Positions 25,338 through 33,474 of a stretch of DNA of 64,000 nt are shown here, piece by piece; within the stretch, counting starts at the first letter, position 1, and each line of letters opens with the position of its first letter. This DNA comes from Flavobacteriaceae bacterium. Lineage in GTDB: Bacteria > Bacteroidota > Bacteroidia > Flavobacteriales > Flavobacteriaceae. The translations under genes were made by a program, and so were the position numbers. Below the pieces are notes generated by a model. It worked only from the letters and a program-made list of their open reading frames with translations, was not told where the DNA came from and did no database searches. The stretch spans positions 124,001 to 188,000 of the forward strand of contig CANGTQ010000002.1 of the NCBI GenBank assembly GCA_947456955.1, read 5' to 3'.

Positions 25338-26966
25338 TTATTCTCCTAGAAATGGATAACGGTAATCCTCCGGAGTGACAAAAGTTTCTTTTATGGTTCT
25401 TGGCGAAACCCAACGCAATAAGTTTTGCATAGAACCCGCTTTGTCATTTGTTCCCGAAGCTCTAGCGCCACCAAAAGGTTGCATTCCAACAACAGCTCCG
25501 GTTGGTTTGTCGTTAATGTAAAAATTGCCTGCAGCATTTTGTAATGCCAACGTAGCTTCTTCAATAGCGTATCTGTCTTGACTGAAAATGGCTCCTGTTA
25601 AAGCATATTCTGAAGTTTCGTCAACTAAAGCCAATGTTTCATTCCATTTGGCATCTTCGTATACATAGATTGTCATCACTGGGCCAAAAAGCTCGGTTTC
25701 CATCGTAGCATATTTTGGATTGGCAGTAACAATTACAGTTGGTTCAATGAAGTATCCTTTTGATTTGTCATAATTACCACCAATAATAATTTCGGCATCT
25801 GCATCTTTTTTGGCTTGATCGATATAACTCGCTAATTTGTCAAATGAACCTTCATGAATTACAGCCGTAATAAAGTTGCTAAAATCTTCCGGAGAACCCA
25901 TTTTCATTGATTTTACATCGGCAATCAATTGTTCTTTAACAGCTGGCCACAAACTTTGTGGGATGTAACCTCTAGAAGCAGCAGAACATTTTTGTCCCTG
26001 AAATTCAAAGGCGCCACGGGTAATTCCTGTAACAACTTGTTTTACGTTCGCACTCGGATGCGCCAAAACGAAGTCTTTTCCACCGGTTTCTCCAACAATT
26101 CTCGGGTAGGTTTTATAGGTATGGATATTACATCCTATTTTTTTCCAGATTTCTTTGAATACAAAAGTTGAACCTGTATAATGAACTCCGGCAAAATCAG
26201 GATGGGCCAAAATAGTATCTGTAATAATCACAGGATCACCAAAAACTACATTGATAACACCATCAGGAACTCCGGCTTCTTTGAAAACATCAATAATTAT
26301 TTTTGCAGAAAATACTTGGCTGTCGCTTGGTTTCCATACCACAGTATTTCCCATTAATGCCGCACTGGCAGGTAGATTGGCTGCAATTGCTGTAAAGTTA
26401 AATGGGGTAATTGCATATACAAATCCTTCCAAAGGGCGGTATTCAACTCGGTTCCAAACATCAGAAATTGATTTTGGTTGGTCGTTGTAAATTTGTGTCA
26501 TGAATTCTACGTTGTAGCGCAAAAAGTCAATCAATTCACAAGAAGCATCAATTTCAGCTTGATATATAGTTTTAGATTGTGCAATCATTGTAGCCGCATT
26601 AATCTTTGCACGATAAGGTCCGGCAATTAATTCGGCAGCTTTCAAAAAGATAGCAGCACGTTGTTCCCAAGCCATATTAGCCCATTTTTTTCTGGCTTCA
26701 AGCGCAGAAGCAATAGCTTTTTCAACATGAACTTTTTCTGCTAAATGGTATTTTCCAACCACATGTTGATGATCATGCGGTGCCGTCATATTTCTGGTAT
26801 TCCCGGTACGAATTTCTTCGCTACCGATATAGTTTGGAACATCAATGGTTTCATTCCACATTTTTTTATAAGCTGCTAAAACTGCTGCTTTTTCCGGAGA
26901 ATTCGGAGCGTATGATTTTACGGGTTCATTGACCGCTTTTGGCACATGAAAAAAAACTTTTGGCAT
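25338..26966 (-). CDS. pruA: L-glutamate gamma-semialdehyde dehydrogenase
   Basis: A 542-residue aldehyde dehydrogenase of the P5C dehydrogenase type, oxidising glutamate semialdehyde (from proline) to glutamate with NAD. Blocks seen are ITPFNFTAIAANLPASAALMGNTVVWKPSD (adjacent pieces in one run), the glutamate in IVGETGGKDFVLAHP, the nucleophilic Cys in FEFQGQKCSAASR and GAVVGMQPFGGARASGTND. It is the monofunctional form, without a fused proline dehydrogenase. It is monocistronic with a clear terminator. The ATG start (MPKVFFHVPKAVNEPV) is the conserved family start. Confidence 0.96.
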   Translation of the reverse strand: MPKVFFHVPKAVNEPVKSYAPNSPEKAAVLAAYKKMWNETIDVPNYIGSEEIRTGNTRNMTAPHDHQHVVGKYHLAEKVHVEKAIASALEARKKWANMAWEQRAAIFLKAAELIAGPYRAKINAATMIAQSKTIYQAEIDASCELIDFLRYNVEFMTQIYNDQPKSISDVWNRVEYRPLEGFVYAITPFNFTAIAANLPASAALMGNTVVWKPSDSQVFSAKIIIDVFKEAGVPDGVINVVFGDPVIITDTILAHPDFAGVHYTGSTFVFKEIWKKIGCNIHTYKTYPRIVGETGGKDFVLAHPSANVKQVVTGITRGAFEFQGQKCSAASRGYIPQSLWPAVKEQLIADVKSMKMGSPEDFSNFITAVIHEGSFDKLASYIDQAKKDADAEIIIGGNYDKSKGYFIEPTVIVTANPKYATMETELFGPVMTIYVYEDAKWNETLALVDETSEYALTGAIFSQDRYAIEEATLALQNAAGNFYINDKPTGAVVGMQPFGGARASGTNDKAGSMQNLLRWVSPRTIKETFVTPEDYRYPFLGE

Positions 26967-27078
26967 ATTATTCAGATTATTAGATTTTTGGACATCTCAG
27001 ATTTTTAGATAGCAGATATCTAAAGTTTACAAAAGTACAAAGGAAAATTTGAATTTTTAATAAGAAGTCAAACCAAAA

Positions 27079-27465
27079 TTAGTTCAATGCAAATGGCGCG
27101 CTTAATTTAAAAGTAGGCACTATAACTTTAAAAGTTTTTGTGGTAGTGAAATTAATCATATTGAAATAACCACTCATTGCACCAAAAGGAGAGGAAAGCA
27201 AACAGCCTGAATTGTAAGTGTGTTTTTCGCCAGGTTTTAGTACTGGTTTTTTTCCAATTACACCTTCGCCATCTACAATTTCAATATTATTTAGAGAATC
27301 AAGGATTTCCCAATGACGCGTGCTTAGTTGAACAGAATCCTTACAGTGATTTTCTATGGTAATTTCATAACTAAAGGCAAAATGAAGCTTGTAATTCTTG
27401 AAGTAGGTACCTTCAAAACTAGTCAAAACAGAAATTTTTATACCTCTTGTTATTTGAGTAACCAT
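27079..27465 (-). CDS. apaG: ApaG (DUF525) family protein
   Basis: A 128-residue single DUF525 domain with the Ig-like fold. Typical blocks are FAFSYEITIENHCKDSVQL, RHWEILDS, VDGEGVIGKKPVLKPGE and GAMSGYFNM. ApaG is linked to Co2+ resistance in Salmonella and to Ap4A metabolism by operon name; its biochemical role is not settled. The protein is cytoplasmic. It lies alone between pruA and the T9SS plug-domain gene. Confidence 0.92.
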   Translation of the reverse strand: MVTQITRGIKISVLTSFEGTYFKNYKLHFAFSYEITIENHCKDSVQLSTRHWEILDSLNNIEIVDGEGVIGKKPVLKPGEKHTYNSGCLLSSPFGAMSGYFNMINFTTTKTFKVIVPTFKLSAPFALN

Positions 27466-27534
27466 AAATTAAGATTGTGAAACGATGTCAAATTTACAAA
27501 AAATACCGAAGGACAATGATATTTAGTGTTAATT

Positions 27535-28785
27535 TTAGTTAGTTATATCTATTGAACTTGCAATTCCTTTTCCTATAATTCTATCATACCGTTGGTTGTT
27601 TTCTTTATAATAAACTAAAACAAAGTAATTGTCTTCTGTCTGAAAAAAGTTACCATCAATGGCATTTTCTTCATCTATTTTTCCTTTACTATCTGCAACT
27701 ACATATTGGAAGTTTGTAAATCCTTGTTTTATCAAAAGGGCTTTTTCATAAATACCTTTTTCGGCATTGTAATCCATTTTATTTTCTTCTCCAATAGCAA
27801 AGTTGTTAAACATACCATTTACATATATAGATTTTTTTTCATAAAATGCGGGAGCTGAAAGTGAGAAAAAAACCCAAGCATAATCTGCTTCAATTTCATT
27901 ATTTTCTCGGCCAATGTTTTTGACAATATAATTTCCATTAATATCTGGATAATAGGTGTAGGGGGAATTTGCTCTTGCTTGGGACAAATACAAATAGGCA
28001 TTATAGAGTCCGCCTTTGGAGTCAATTCTTGCAATAGTGTTGTTGGCAGCGCGAATGTCTTTGTTTTCAAAAAATAAAAATTCATTTCCTGCCCAAAACT
28101 GTGTTTCTTTATCATATCGATAAATTAAATCATTGCCAATTGTAAATTGTGGTTTTATATTAGTAATTGCAGTTTCAAATTTTCCATTTTGTAGTAACAT
28201 TACTTTTACATTTTGTAATGGACTCTGAAAATTTATAATGGCAGATTTTATAGAAAATTCTATATTATGTTTTTTTTCAACAACTGCAACATTTCTGGCT
28301 CTTCTTACTTGCATAGGAACCGAAACAAGTTCTTCATAAAGCATAAACTTTTTTGTAAAGACAATATTTTTATCATCGTCTAAAATCTTTATCATATAAT
28401 TGCCACTTACTCTAAATTGAGTAAGTCTATTGGGAAAAGTTAGCTTGTAATGGGAATATAATTGTAGCGTAGTTAATGAATTGGAATAATCTTGAATCCT
28501 TTGATCATCAAAGCCATTTAGATATTCTTGCTTTGCTAATTGTGATGGCTTCCAATCATAATCGCAATGGGTTATGGTATAAAAATAGTTGGCTTCTGTA
28601 CCATACAAATCATCAAATACAAATTGGAATGAATCACCTAATCTAAAAATTGGAATAACATTTTGACCATTTTGCAGAAAGCTTATGGTTTTAAAATTAT
28701 ATGGTGGAATAATTTCTTTTTCAACTTGAGAATAAGAAATAATTGCAACTAATAATAGGTAGAGAAACAGCAACTTTTTTAGCAT
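27535..28785 (-). CDS. DUF5103 / T9SS plug domain protein
   Basis: A 416-residue exported protein. The signal peptide (1-20, ending YSQ) is followed by a beta-rich DUF5103 domain. Recognisable blocks are YFYTITHCDYDWKPSQLAKQEYLNGF split over 83-110, RVSGNYMIKILDDD and VYVNGMF-like YVNGMFNNF. In F. johnsoniae a protein of this family (PlugP) occupies the lateral opening or plug region of the SprA translocon, so this may be its orthologue or a paralogue. It would be at the outer membrane. There is no neighbouring T9SS machinery gene, which is usual for this scattered system. Confidence 0.8.
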   Translation of the reverse strand: MLKKLLFLYLLLVAIISYSQVEKEIIPPYNFKTISFLQNGQNVIPIFRLGDSFQFVFDDLYGTEANYFYTITHCDYDWKPSQLAKQEYLNGFDDQRIQDYSNSLTTLQLYSHYKLTFPNRLTQFRVSGNYMIKILDDDKNIVFTKKFMLYEELVSVPMQVRRARNVAVVEKKHNIEFSIKSAIINFQSPLQNVKVMLLQNGKFETAITNIKPQFTIGNDLIYRYDKETQFWAGNEFLFFENKDIRAANNTIARIDSKGGLYNAYLYLSQARANSPYTYYPDINGNYIVKNIGRENNEIEADYAWVFFSLSAPAFYEKKSIYVNGMFNNFAIGEENKMDYNAEKGIYEKALLIKQGFTNFQYVVADSKGKIDEENAIDGNFFQTEDNYFVLVYYKENNQRYDRIIGKGIASSIDITN

Positions 28786-28851
28786 AATTTGAAAATAAGA
28801 AATGTAAAGATACTAAAATTAACTAATTAGAAATATGCGAATATTTATGTT

Positions 28852-29688
28852 TTACTTAAAACAAACTGGAATAATTTCTCCTTTTGCCAAACAATATTTT
28901 TCCACTAATTCAGGTGCTATTTTATGGGTATAATCTTCTTCGATTACTTTAAAGCCAATACTTCTAAGTTTGTCAAAATAATCTCTGCCATACACACGAA
29001 CATGGTCGTATTGACCAAATATTTTCGCGCGTTCTTTTTGATCAACAATTGTGTTGTCGGTAAAGGTGCTGGCTCTGGATAAATCCTGTGGGATTTGGAA
29101 TATTCCCATTCCGCCAGGTTTTAATACACGAAACAATTCTTGCATCGCTTTAGTATCATCAGGAATATGTTCTAAGACATGGTTACAAAAAATGATATCA
29201 TATGCATTATCCTCAAAAGGTAAATTACATATATCAGCTTTCACATCTGCCAAGGGAGACAGTAAATCAGTAGTAGTATATTCGATATTAGTTTGCTTTT
29301 TAAAACGCTTGTAGAATTCTTGTTCAGGTGCAAAATGCAATACTTTTAATGCTGAACTGGTTTCAGCATCTTTTCGTAATTTAATTCGTTTGTTTTGGGT
29401 TACAGGAGAATCTGAATCTAGTTCAGATTGAAAGAAATCCGTTTCGTTTTGAAGGTATAACCATAATAACCGATGTCTTTCTAATGAAAGAGTACTCGGA
29501 GAAAGCACATTATTTCTTTGGTTTCCATATCCGTAAGGCAAAAATATACGGAAACTTTTTCCATCGATTGGGTCAGTAAAACGACTTCCTTTTAGTAAAA
29601 AAGCCAATATTGGACGAACGACAATGCTTAAGCGAATAAGGATTGGTCGCGGAATGGTATTTAGTATAAACTTGAAAATCTTTTTCAT
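28852..29688 (-). CDS. SAM-dependent methyltransferase with in-frame repeat insertion
   Basis: A 278-residue class I methyltransferase (Methyltransf_11 type). The SAM motif I region is KVLHFAPEQEF near 115-125, followed by DICNLPFEDNAYDIIFCNHVLEHIPDD (motif II, about 148-174) and LKPGGMGIFQIP. Between ETDFF (about residue 83) and KVLHF there is a segment of about 28 residues (SELDSDSP...KDAETSSAL). It is encoded by a back-to-back pair of the ATGCTGAA palindromic element and looks like an in-frame insertion. The substrate is unknown. It lies upstream of the DUF5103 gene on the same strand, 66 bases apart. Confidence 0.82.
   Translation of the reverse strand: MKKIFKFILNTIPRPILIRLSIVVRPILAFLLKGSRFTDPIDGKSFRIFLPYGYGNQRNNVLSPSTLSLERHRLLWLYLQNETDFFQSELDSDSPVTQNKRIKLRKDAETSSALKVLHFAPEQEFYKRFKKQTNIEYTTTDLLSPLADVKADICNLPFEDNAYDIIFCNHVLEHIPDDTKAMQELFRVLKPGGMGIFQIPQDLSRASTFTDNTIVDQKERAKIFGQYDHVRVYGRDYFDKLRSIGFKVIEEDYTHKIAPELVEKYCLAKGEIIPVCFK
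29349..29428. repeat. Paired palindromic element inside a coding sequence
   Basis: The first unit, 29349-29369, has perfect arms ATGCTGAA and TTCAGCAT with centre CTGGT. It shares the next bases CTTTTC with the copy at 510-530. The second unit, 29410-29428, is ATCTGAA-TCTAG-TTCAGAT, in the opposite orientation. The 80-bp pair lies in frame in the methyltransferase gene, covering about residues 87-113. Confidence 0.75.
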
Positions 29689-29703
29689 AGTTGTTTAAAA
29701 TTG

Positions 29704-29839
29704 TTTCACAGAGATGCACGGAGTAGTGTGAAGATTCACAGAGCATTATTTATGTTTGTACAGCTATTCACATGTAATTTAATTCATTTATTTCAATTTC
29801 TCTGTGTATCTATTTGCTTCTCTGTGAATCTCTGTGTAA
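29704..29839. repeat. Inverted repeat of CACAGAGAT type
   Basis: Arms at 29704-29726 and 29817-29839 match in inverse orientation at 19 of 23 positions (core CACAGAGAT). Extra direct echoes (TTCACAGAG at 29735, TCTCTGTGT at 29800) lie between. It fills the gap between map and the methyltransferase. Confidence 0.65.
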
Positions 29840-29840
29840 C

Positions 29841-30659
29841 TTAAATAACCAATGGTTGTGTCCTAAATTCATCTTCCTCATTACTTACAATTCTTAATGC
29901 TTTGTATATATAGTCGAAAGTTGAAAGCAATTCAGGTTTACCATTTACCAAAGCTACATTATGTTCAAAATGAGCGCTTGGTTTTCCGTCAGCAGTTAGA
30001 ATTGTCCAACCATCTTTTAATTGCTTGATGTTTTTGGTTCCCAAATTAATCATCGGTTCAATGGCAACTACCATTCCTTCGACGAATAATTTACCGCGAC
30101 CACGTTTCCCATAGTTTGGCATTTCCGGATCTTCGTGCATTTTGGTTCCTAGTCCGTGACCTACCAATTCACGCACAACGCCATAGCCGTGAGATTCGCA
30201 ATATTTTTGAATGGCATTGCCAACGTCTTCTACTCGGTTTCCGGCTTTGAATTCTCTTATTCCAACGTACAGAGATTCTTTGGTAACTTTTAAAAGTTTC
30301 TTTACTTCCGGAGTAACTTCACCAATTTCAAAAGAGTAAGCATGATCTCCGTAAAATCCGTTTTTCAATACACCACAGTCAACCGAAACAACATCGCCTT
30401 CTTGCAACGGAATGTTATTTGGGATTCCGTGTACAACCTGTGCATTAGGACTAATACAAAGTGAATTTGGGAAACCATAAAGTCCGAGAAAACCGGGAAT
30501 GCCACCATTATCTCTAATAAATTCTTCTGCTAGTTTATCTAATTCTAAAGTGGTTACACCGGGTTTAATCACTTTGGCAACTTCTCCTAAAGTTTTGGAA
30601 ACCAATAAAGCACTTTCGCGCATTAATTCAATTTCTTCGGCAGTTTTTGGAATAATCAT
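29841..30659 (-). CDS. map: Type I methionine aminopeptidase
   Basis: A 272-residue metallopeptidase that removes the initiator methionine from nascent proteins. The five metal ligands of the family lie in recognisable blocks: two Asp in DVVSVDCGVLKNGFYGDHAYSF, His in GHGLGTKMHEDP, and Glu in AIEPMINLG and HFEHNVAL. It is of normal length apart from a short C-terminal tail (EEDEFRTQPLVI). It is cytoplasmic, with no ribosomal-protein neighbours here. The unusual neighbour on the 3' side is the CACAGAGAT-type repeat region. Confidence 0.96.
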   Translation of the reverse strand: MIIPKTAEEIELMRESALLVSKTLGEVAKVIKPGVTTLELDKLAEEFIRDNGGIPGFLGLYGFPNSLCISPNAQVVHGIPNNIPLQEGDVVSVDCGVLKNGFYGDHAYSFEIGEVTPEVKKLLKVTKESLYVGIREFKAGNRVEDVGNAIQKYCESHGYGVVRELVGHGLGTKMHEDPEMPNYGKRGRGKLFVEGMVVAIEPMINLGTKNIKQLKDGWTILTADGKPSAHFEHNVALVNGKPELLSTFDYIYKALRIVSNEEDEFRTQPLVI

Positions 30660-30734
30660 GTATTGTAAATTTTACTTCGGTCCTTTGGAAATTGGACTCG
30701 GTTCAGTTGGCAAAAGTAATTATTTTAACTTTAG

Positions 30735-32123
30735 TTATTCTGGATTTGCCATGATTTTAAATAGTTCAGCATTGGATACAAAAAACCTATTCTCGACATT
30801 TATTTTTGATAATTGACTAACCACAAGATTGTTTTCTCTGGTGTTGATTAAGAAAATAGAGCTTTCTCCAAAGGAAAATAAACGCTCTTCAGAAGTCAGC
30901 ATTGTATTATTATCTTTTACTAAATCAGAAATGATATCTTCTTGTTTTAGTAAAGATGTAATCTCAATTTGTTGGGCATTAATTTTGTTTTTTAATTGCA
31001 CTCGTTCTAAATCTAGTTCAAGTTGAGCATCTTGAACTTTAAATTTAGCAATTTTTAAACTGCCTCTTTCCTTTCTTAAAAACAAAGGGAAAGCGAAATT
31101 TAAACCGACTTTATAATCTTGAAATTTATAATCATCGAAATAGCTTGGCTCTGATAAGTAGGAGTATCCTAAATCAATTTTTGGCAAGATCATGTTGGCT
31201 TTTAGTTTTTTGTCAACAGTTAAAATATCGACTTTACTTTGGAGCGCATTAATTTTTGGATGATTTGTAATAGAGATATCACTATTTAATAATTCATTGG
31301 TTCGTAATGTTTCTTGAATGGTTTGTTGTAAATTTTCTTCTGGGATTAATTCATCAGCTAACTCGAGCGGAATGTTGTTTTCGAGCCAAATAAAATTGGA
31401 TAATTCGAGCTTGGCCTTATTTAATTTCAATTTAGAATCTTCTAAACTCAACAAACGATTTTTTACAATTATCCCTGCTTCGACACTATCAATAGCAGGT
31501 TTATCACCTTCTCTTATTAGTGATTTTACACCTACAAATCGGATTTGTGCATTGGTGGCATAGGTTTCATAAAGCTTCATTTCATTATAATTTCTTTTCC
31601 AATTAAAATAGGCTACAGAAGCATCAAATAAAACCGCGATGGCTTGAAGTTTTTGTTCAGCTTCGCTTAATTTGATTTGTAATTTTGCTTTTCGTAAGTC
31701 AGCCATTCGTTGGTTGATAAACAGACCTTGACCAAGTGGAATGCTAATTCCTAATGAGGTTAATCCTTGATTCGGAACAGTGTTTTCAGGATTAAGGTAA
31801 ATGCCTTCATTGTTATCAAAACCAGCTTTAACTTCAATACCATACCAGGTTGGAATATTGAAACTACTGTTGAGAATAGAGTAATATTCGCTGTCTTTAA
31901 ATTTCTTTTGTTCAAAATCTACTTCAATTTTTGGATCAAAACCACCACGTGCCATCATTAAGTTTGCTTGAGCAGCGCCAATATTTAAAGCAGCGCTTTT
32001 AACCATTGGATGGTATTTTTTTACAAAACCCAAAAATTCGTTATAGGTAAATTCTTTTTGAGTCATCTTTTGACCAAACCCAAAAAAACTAATGAATAAA
32101 AATCCAAAAACTATTGATTTCAT
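30735..32123 (-). CDS. TolC-family outer membrane channel
   Basis: A 462-residue outer membrane efflux protein. The signal peptide is MKSIVFGFLFISFFGFGQ, followed by coiled-coil rich TolC repeats (LRKAKLQIKLSEAEQKLQAIA in the first half, LELDLERVQLKNKINAQQIE in the second). The start at 32123 overlaps the hlyD stop by one base (TAATG), which shows translational coupling; the longer frame upstream has no signal peptide and lies within hlyD. It is the last gene of the six-gene TerC-DUF2490-TetR-ABC-HlyD-TolC operon and would give the exit duct for the exporter. Confidence 0.88.
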   Translation of the reverse strand: MKSIVFGFLFISFFGFGQKMTQKEFTYNEFLGFVKKYHPMVKSAALNIGAAQANLMMARGGFDPKIEVDFEQKKFKDSEYYSILNSSFNIPTWYGIEVKAGFDNNEGIYLNPENTVPNQGLTSLGISIPLGQGLFINQRMADLRKAKLQIKLSEAEQKLQAIAVLFDASVAYFNWKRNYNEMKLYETYATNAQIRFVGVKSLIREGDKPAIDSVEAGIIVKNRLLSLEDSKLKLNKAKLELSNFIWLENNIPLELADELIPEENLQQTIQETLRTNELLNSDISITNHPKINALQSKVDILTVDKKLKANMILPKIDLGYSYLSEPSYFDDYKFQDYKVGLNFAFPLFLRKERGSLKIAKFKVQDAQLELDLERVQLKNKINAQQIEITSLLKQEDIISDLVKDNNTMLTSEERLFSFGESSIFLINTRENNLVVSQLSKINVENRFFVSNAELFKIMANPE

Positions 32124-33472
32124 TATTTTTTTTCTTTTTGTGAATTTCCACCTTTTGGTTGATAATAATTTGGAGGGAAGCCGTTTAGGTTTCTCCAAAG
32201 TTCAAACCAAACTGGGACATTATCTAGTAATGCTAAGGTTTGAGCACCAGAACCAATGCTTATTTGTTTTGGCCATGGTTCTTCTTCCGGATCGGGTGCA
32301 ATTAAAACTCTAAATTTACCATTATCGCTAATAAAATTTTCGACAGCAACAATTTTTCCTCCAAAAGTTCCATAGCTCATATCAGGCCAACCTGAAAATA
32401 CTATTGTAGGCCAACCATCAAACCAAACCCTTACTTTTTCTCCTTTATGAACCAAAGGTAAATCGGTTGGAGTTACATAAGTTTCAACAGCAATGTCATA
32501 TTTTGAAGGCATGATACTAACTATTTGAGTTCCTTCTTTTATAGTTTCTCCAATACCTGACTGTAAAGCTCTATTTACATAACCGCTTTGTGGAGCTTTT
32601 ATATAGTACATTCCGTTTCGGATTTGATAATTAGTATATTGGTTTTTTAATTTGTTTACTTGAGCTTCGGTATCATATTGATTGCTTAATGCGGTATATT
32701 GATCACTTCTTGCTTTTTGTTCTTTTTCATTATATTCAGCCATGATTCGATTGACTTCTACTTTCGCATTAATAAGTTCATTTTCGCTGGCTAAAAGTTT
32801 GTTTTCTTGCGTGATGATTTTAGCGTCTACTTCTTGCAGTTTTAGTCTTTTTTCCTCAACATCGGTCAATGGTTTTAGACCTTCTTTGTTTAAAGCAATT
32901 GCACGATCGAATTGGGTATTGGCAATTTTTACTTGAGTTCTAACCGCTATTAAATCAATACTATCGCTTTTTACTTTAAGGTAACCTTGTCTAATTTTAT
33001 TTTTAGCTTGTTGAAGTTTCAAATTCTTTTCGCTTTGAATAGCTGCAATTTGAGCAGAAAGTGTAGTTACTTTTCCACCATAAGAAACTTGGGCCATTTC
33101 TTTTGCCTTCATTTGGCTTTCGGTGTTTTTAACCAAGTTCGGATCAAGGTAATCTTCTTTCGTTTCAGAAATGAATAAAATAGTATCACCTTTGTTTACA
33201 TAGTCACCTTCTTTTACATACCATTTTTCTATTCTTCCTGCAATTGCAGTATGAATGGTTTGTGGTCTTTGGTCTGGTTTAAGAGTGGTAACGGAACCAG
33301 AACCCGAAATATTTTGGGTCCAAGGCAGAAATAAAATGATTAATCCAATCATGCAAACACCAAAAATAATTTTATTTAACACCTTATAATGAGGTCTGTA
33401 GCTTAAGTTTTTTACTGTGCTAAACTGTTCAATGTTTTCAGTAATCTGATTGTTTTTGGAAATATTGAGCAT
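32123..33472 (-). CDS. HlyD-family periplasmic adaptor
   Basis: A 449-residue membrane fusion protein. One transmembrane segment lies at about residues 31-50 (KIIFGVCMIGLIILFLPW). A biotinyl-lipoyl-like half (GRIEKWYVKEGDYVNKGDTI) follows, then a long coiled coil of about 110-280, the second lipoyl half (APQSGYVNRALQSG) and a beta-barrel. It links the inner-membrane ABC exporter (next gene upstream, 2 bases apart) to the TolC channel (1-base overlap downstream). Such adaptors of type I or peptide exporters act in the periplasm. The substrate is unknown. Confidence 0.9.
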   Translation of the reverse strand: MLNISKNNQITENIEQFSTVKNLSYRPHYKVLNKIIFGVCMIGLIILFLPWTQNISGSGSVTTLKPDQRPQTIHTAIAGRIEKWYVKEGDYVNKGDTILFISETKEDYLDPNLVKNTESQMKAKEMAQVSYGGKVTTLSAQIAAIQSEKNLKLQQAKNKIRQGYLKVKSDSIDLIAVRTQVKIANTQFDRAIALNKEGLKPLTDVEEKRLKLQEVDAKIITQENKLLASENELINAKVEVNRIMAEYNEKEQKARSDQYTALSNQYDTEAQVNKLKNQYTNYQIRNGMYYIKAPQSGYVNRALQSGIGETIKEGTQIVSIMPSKYDIAVETYVTPTDLPLVHKGEKVRVWFDGWPTIVFSGWPDMSYGTFGGKIVAVENFISDNGKFRVLIAPDPEEEPWPKQISIGSGAQTLALLDNVPVWFELWRNLNGFPPNYYQPKGGNSQKEKK

Positions 33473-33474
33473 GA

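Noticed and set aside
30765..30780. Sequence resembling the ATGCTGAA palindrome in the TolC gene
   Set aside because: Only one arm is present and it encodes an ordinary TolC helix segment (NAELFK), so it is likely chance.
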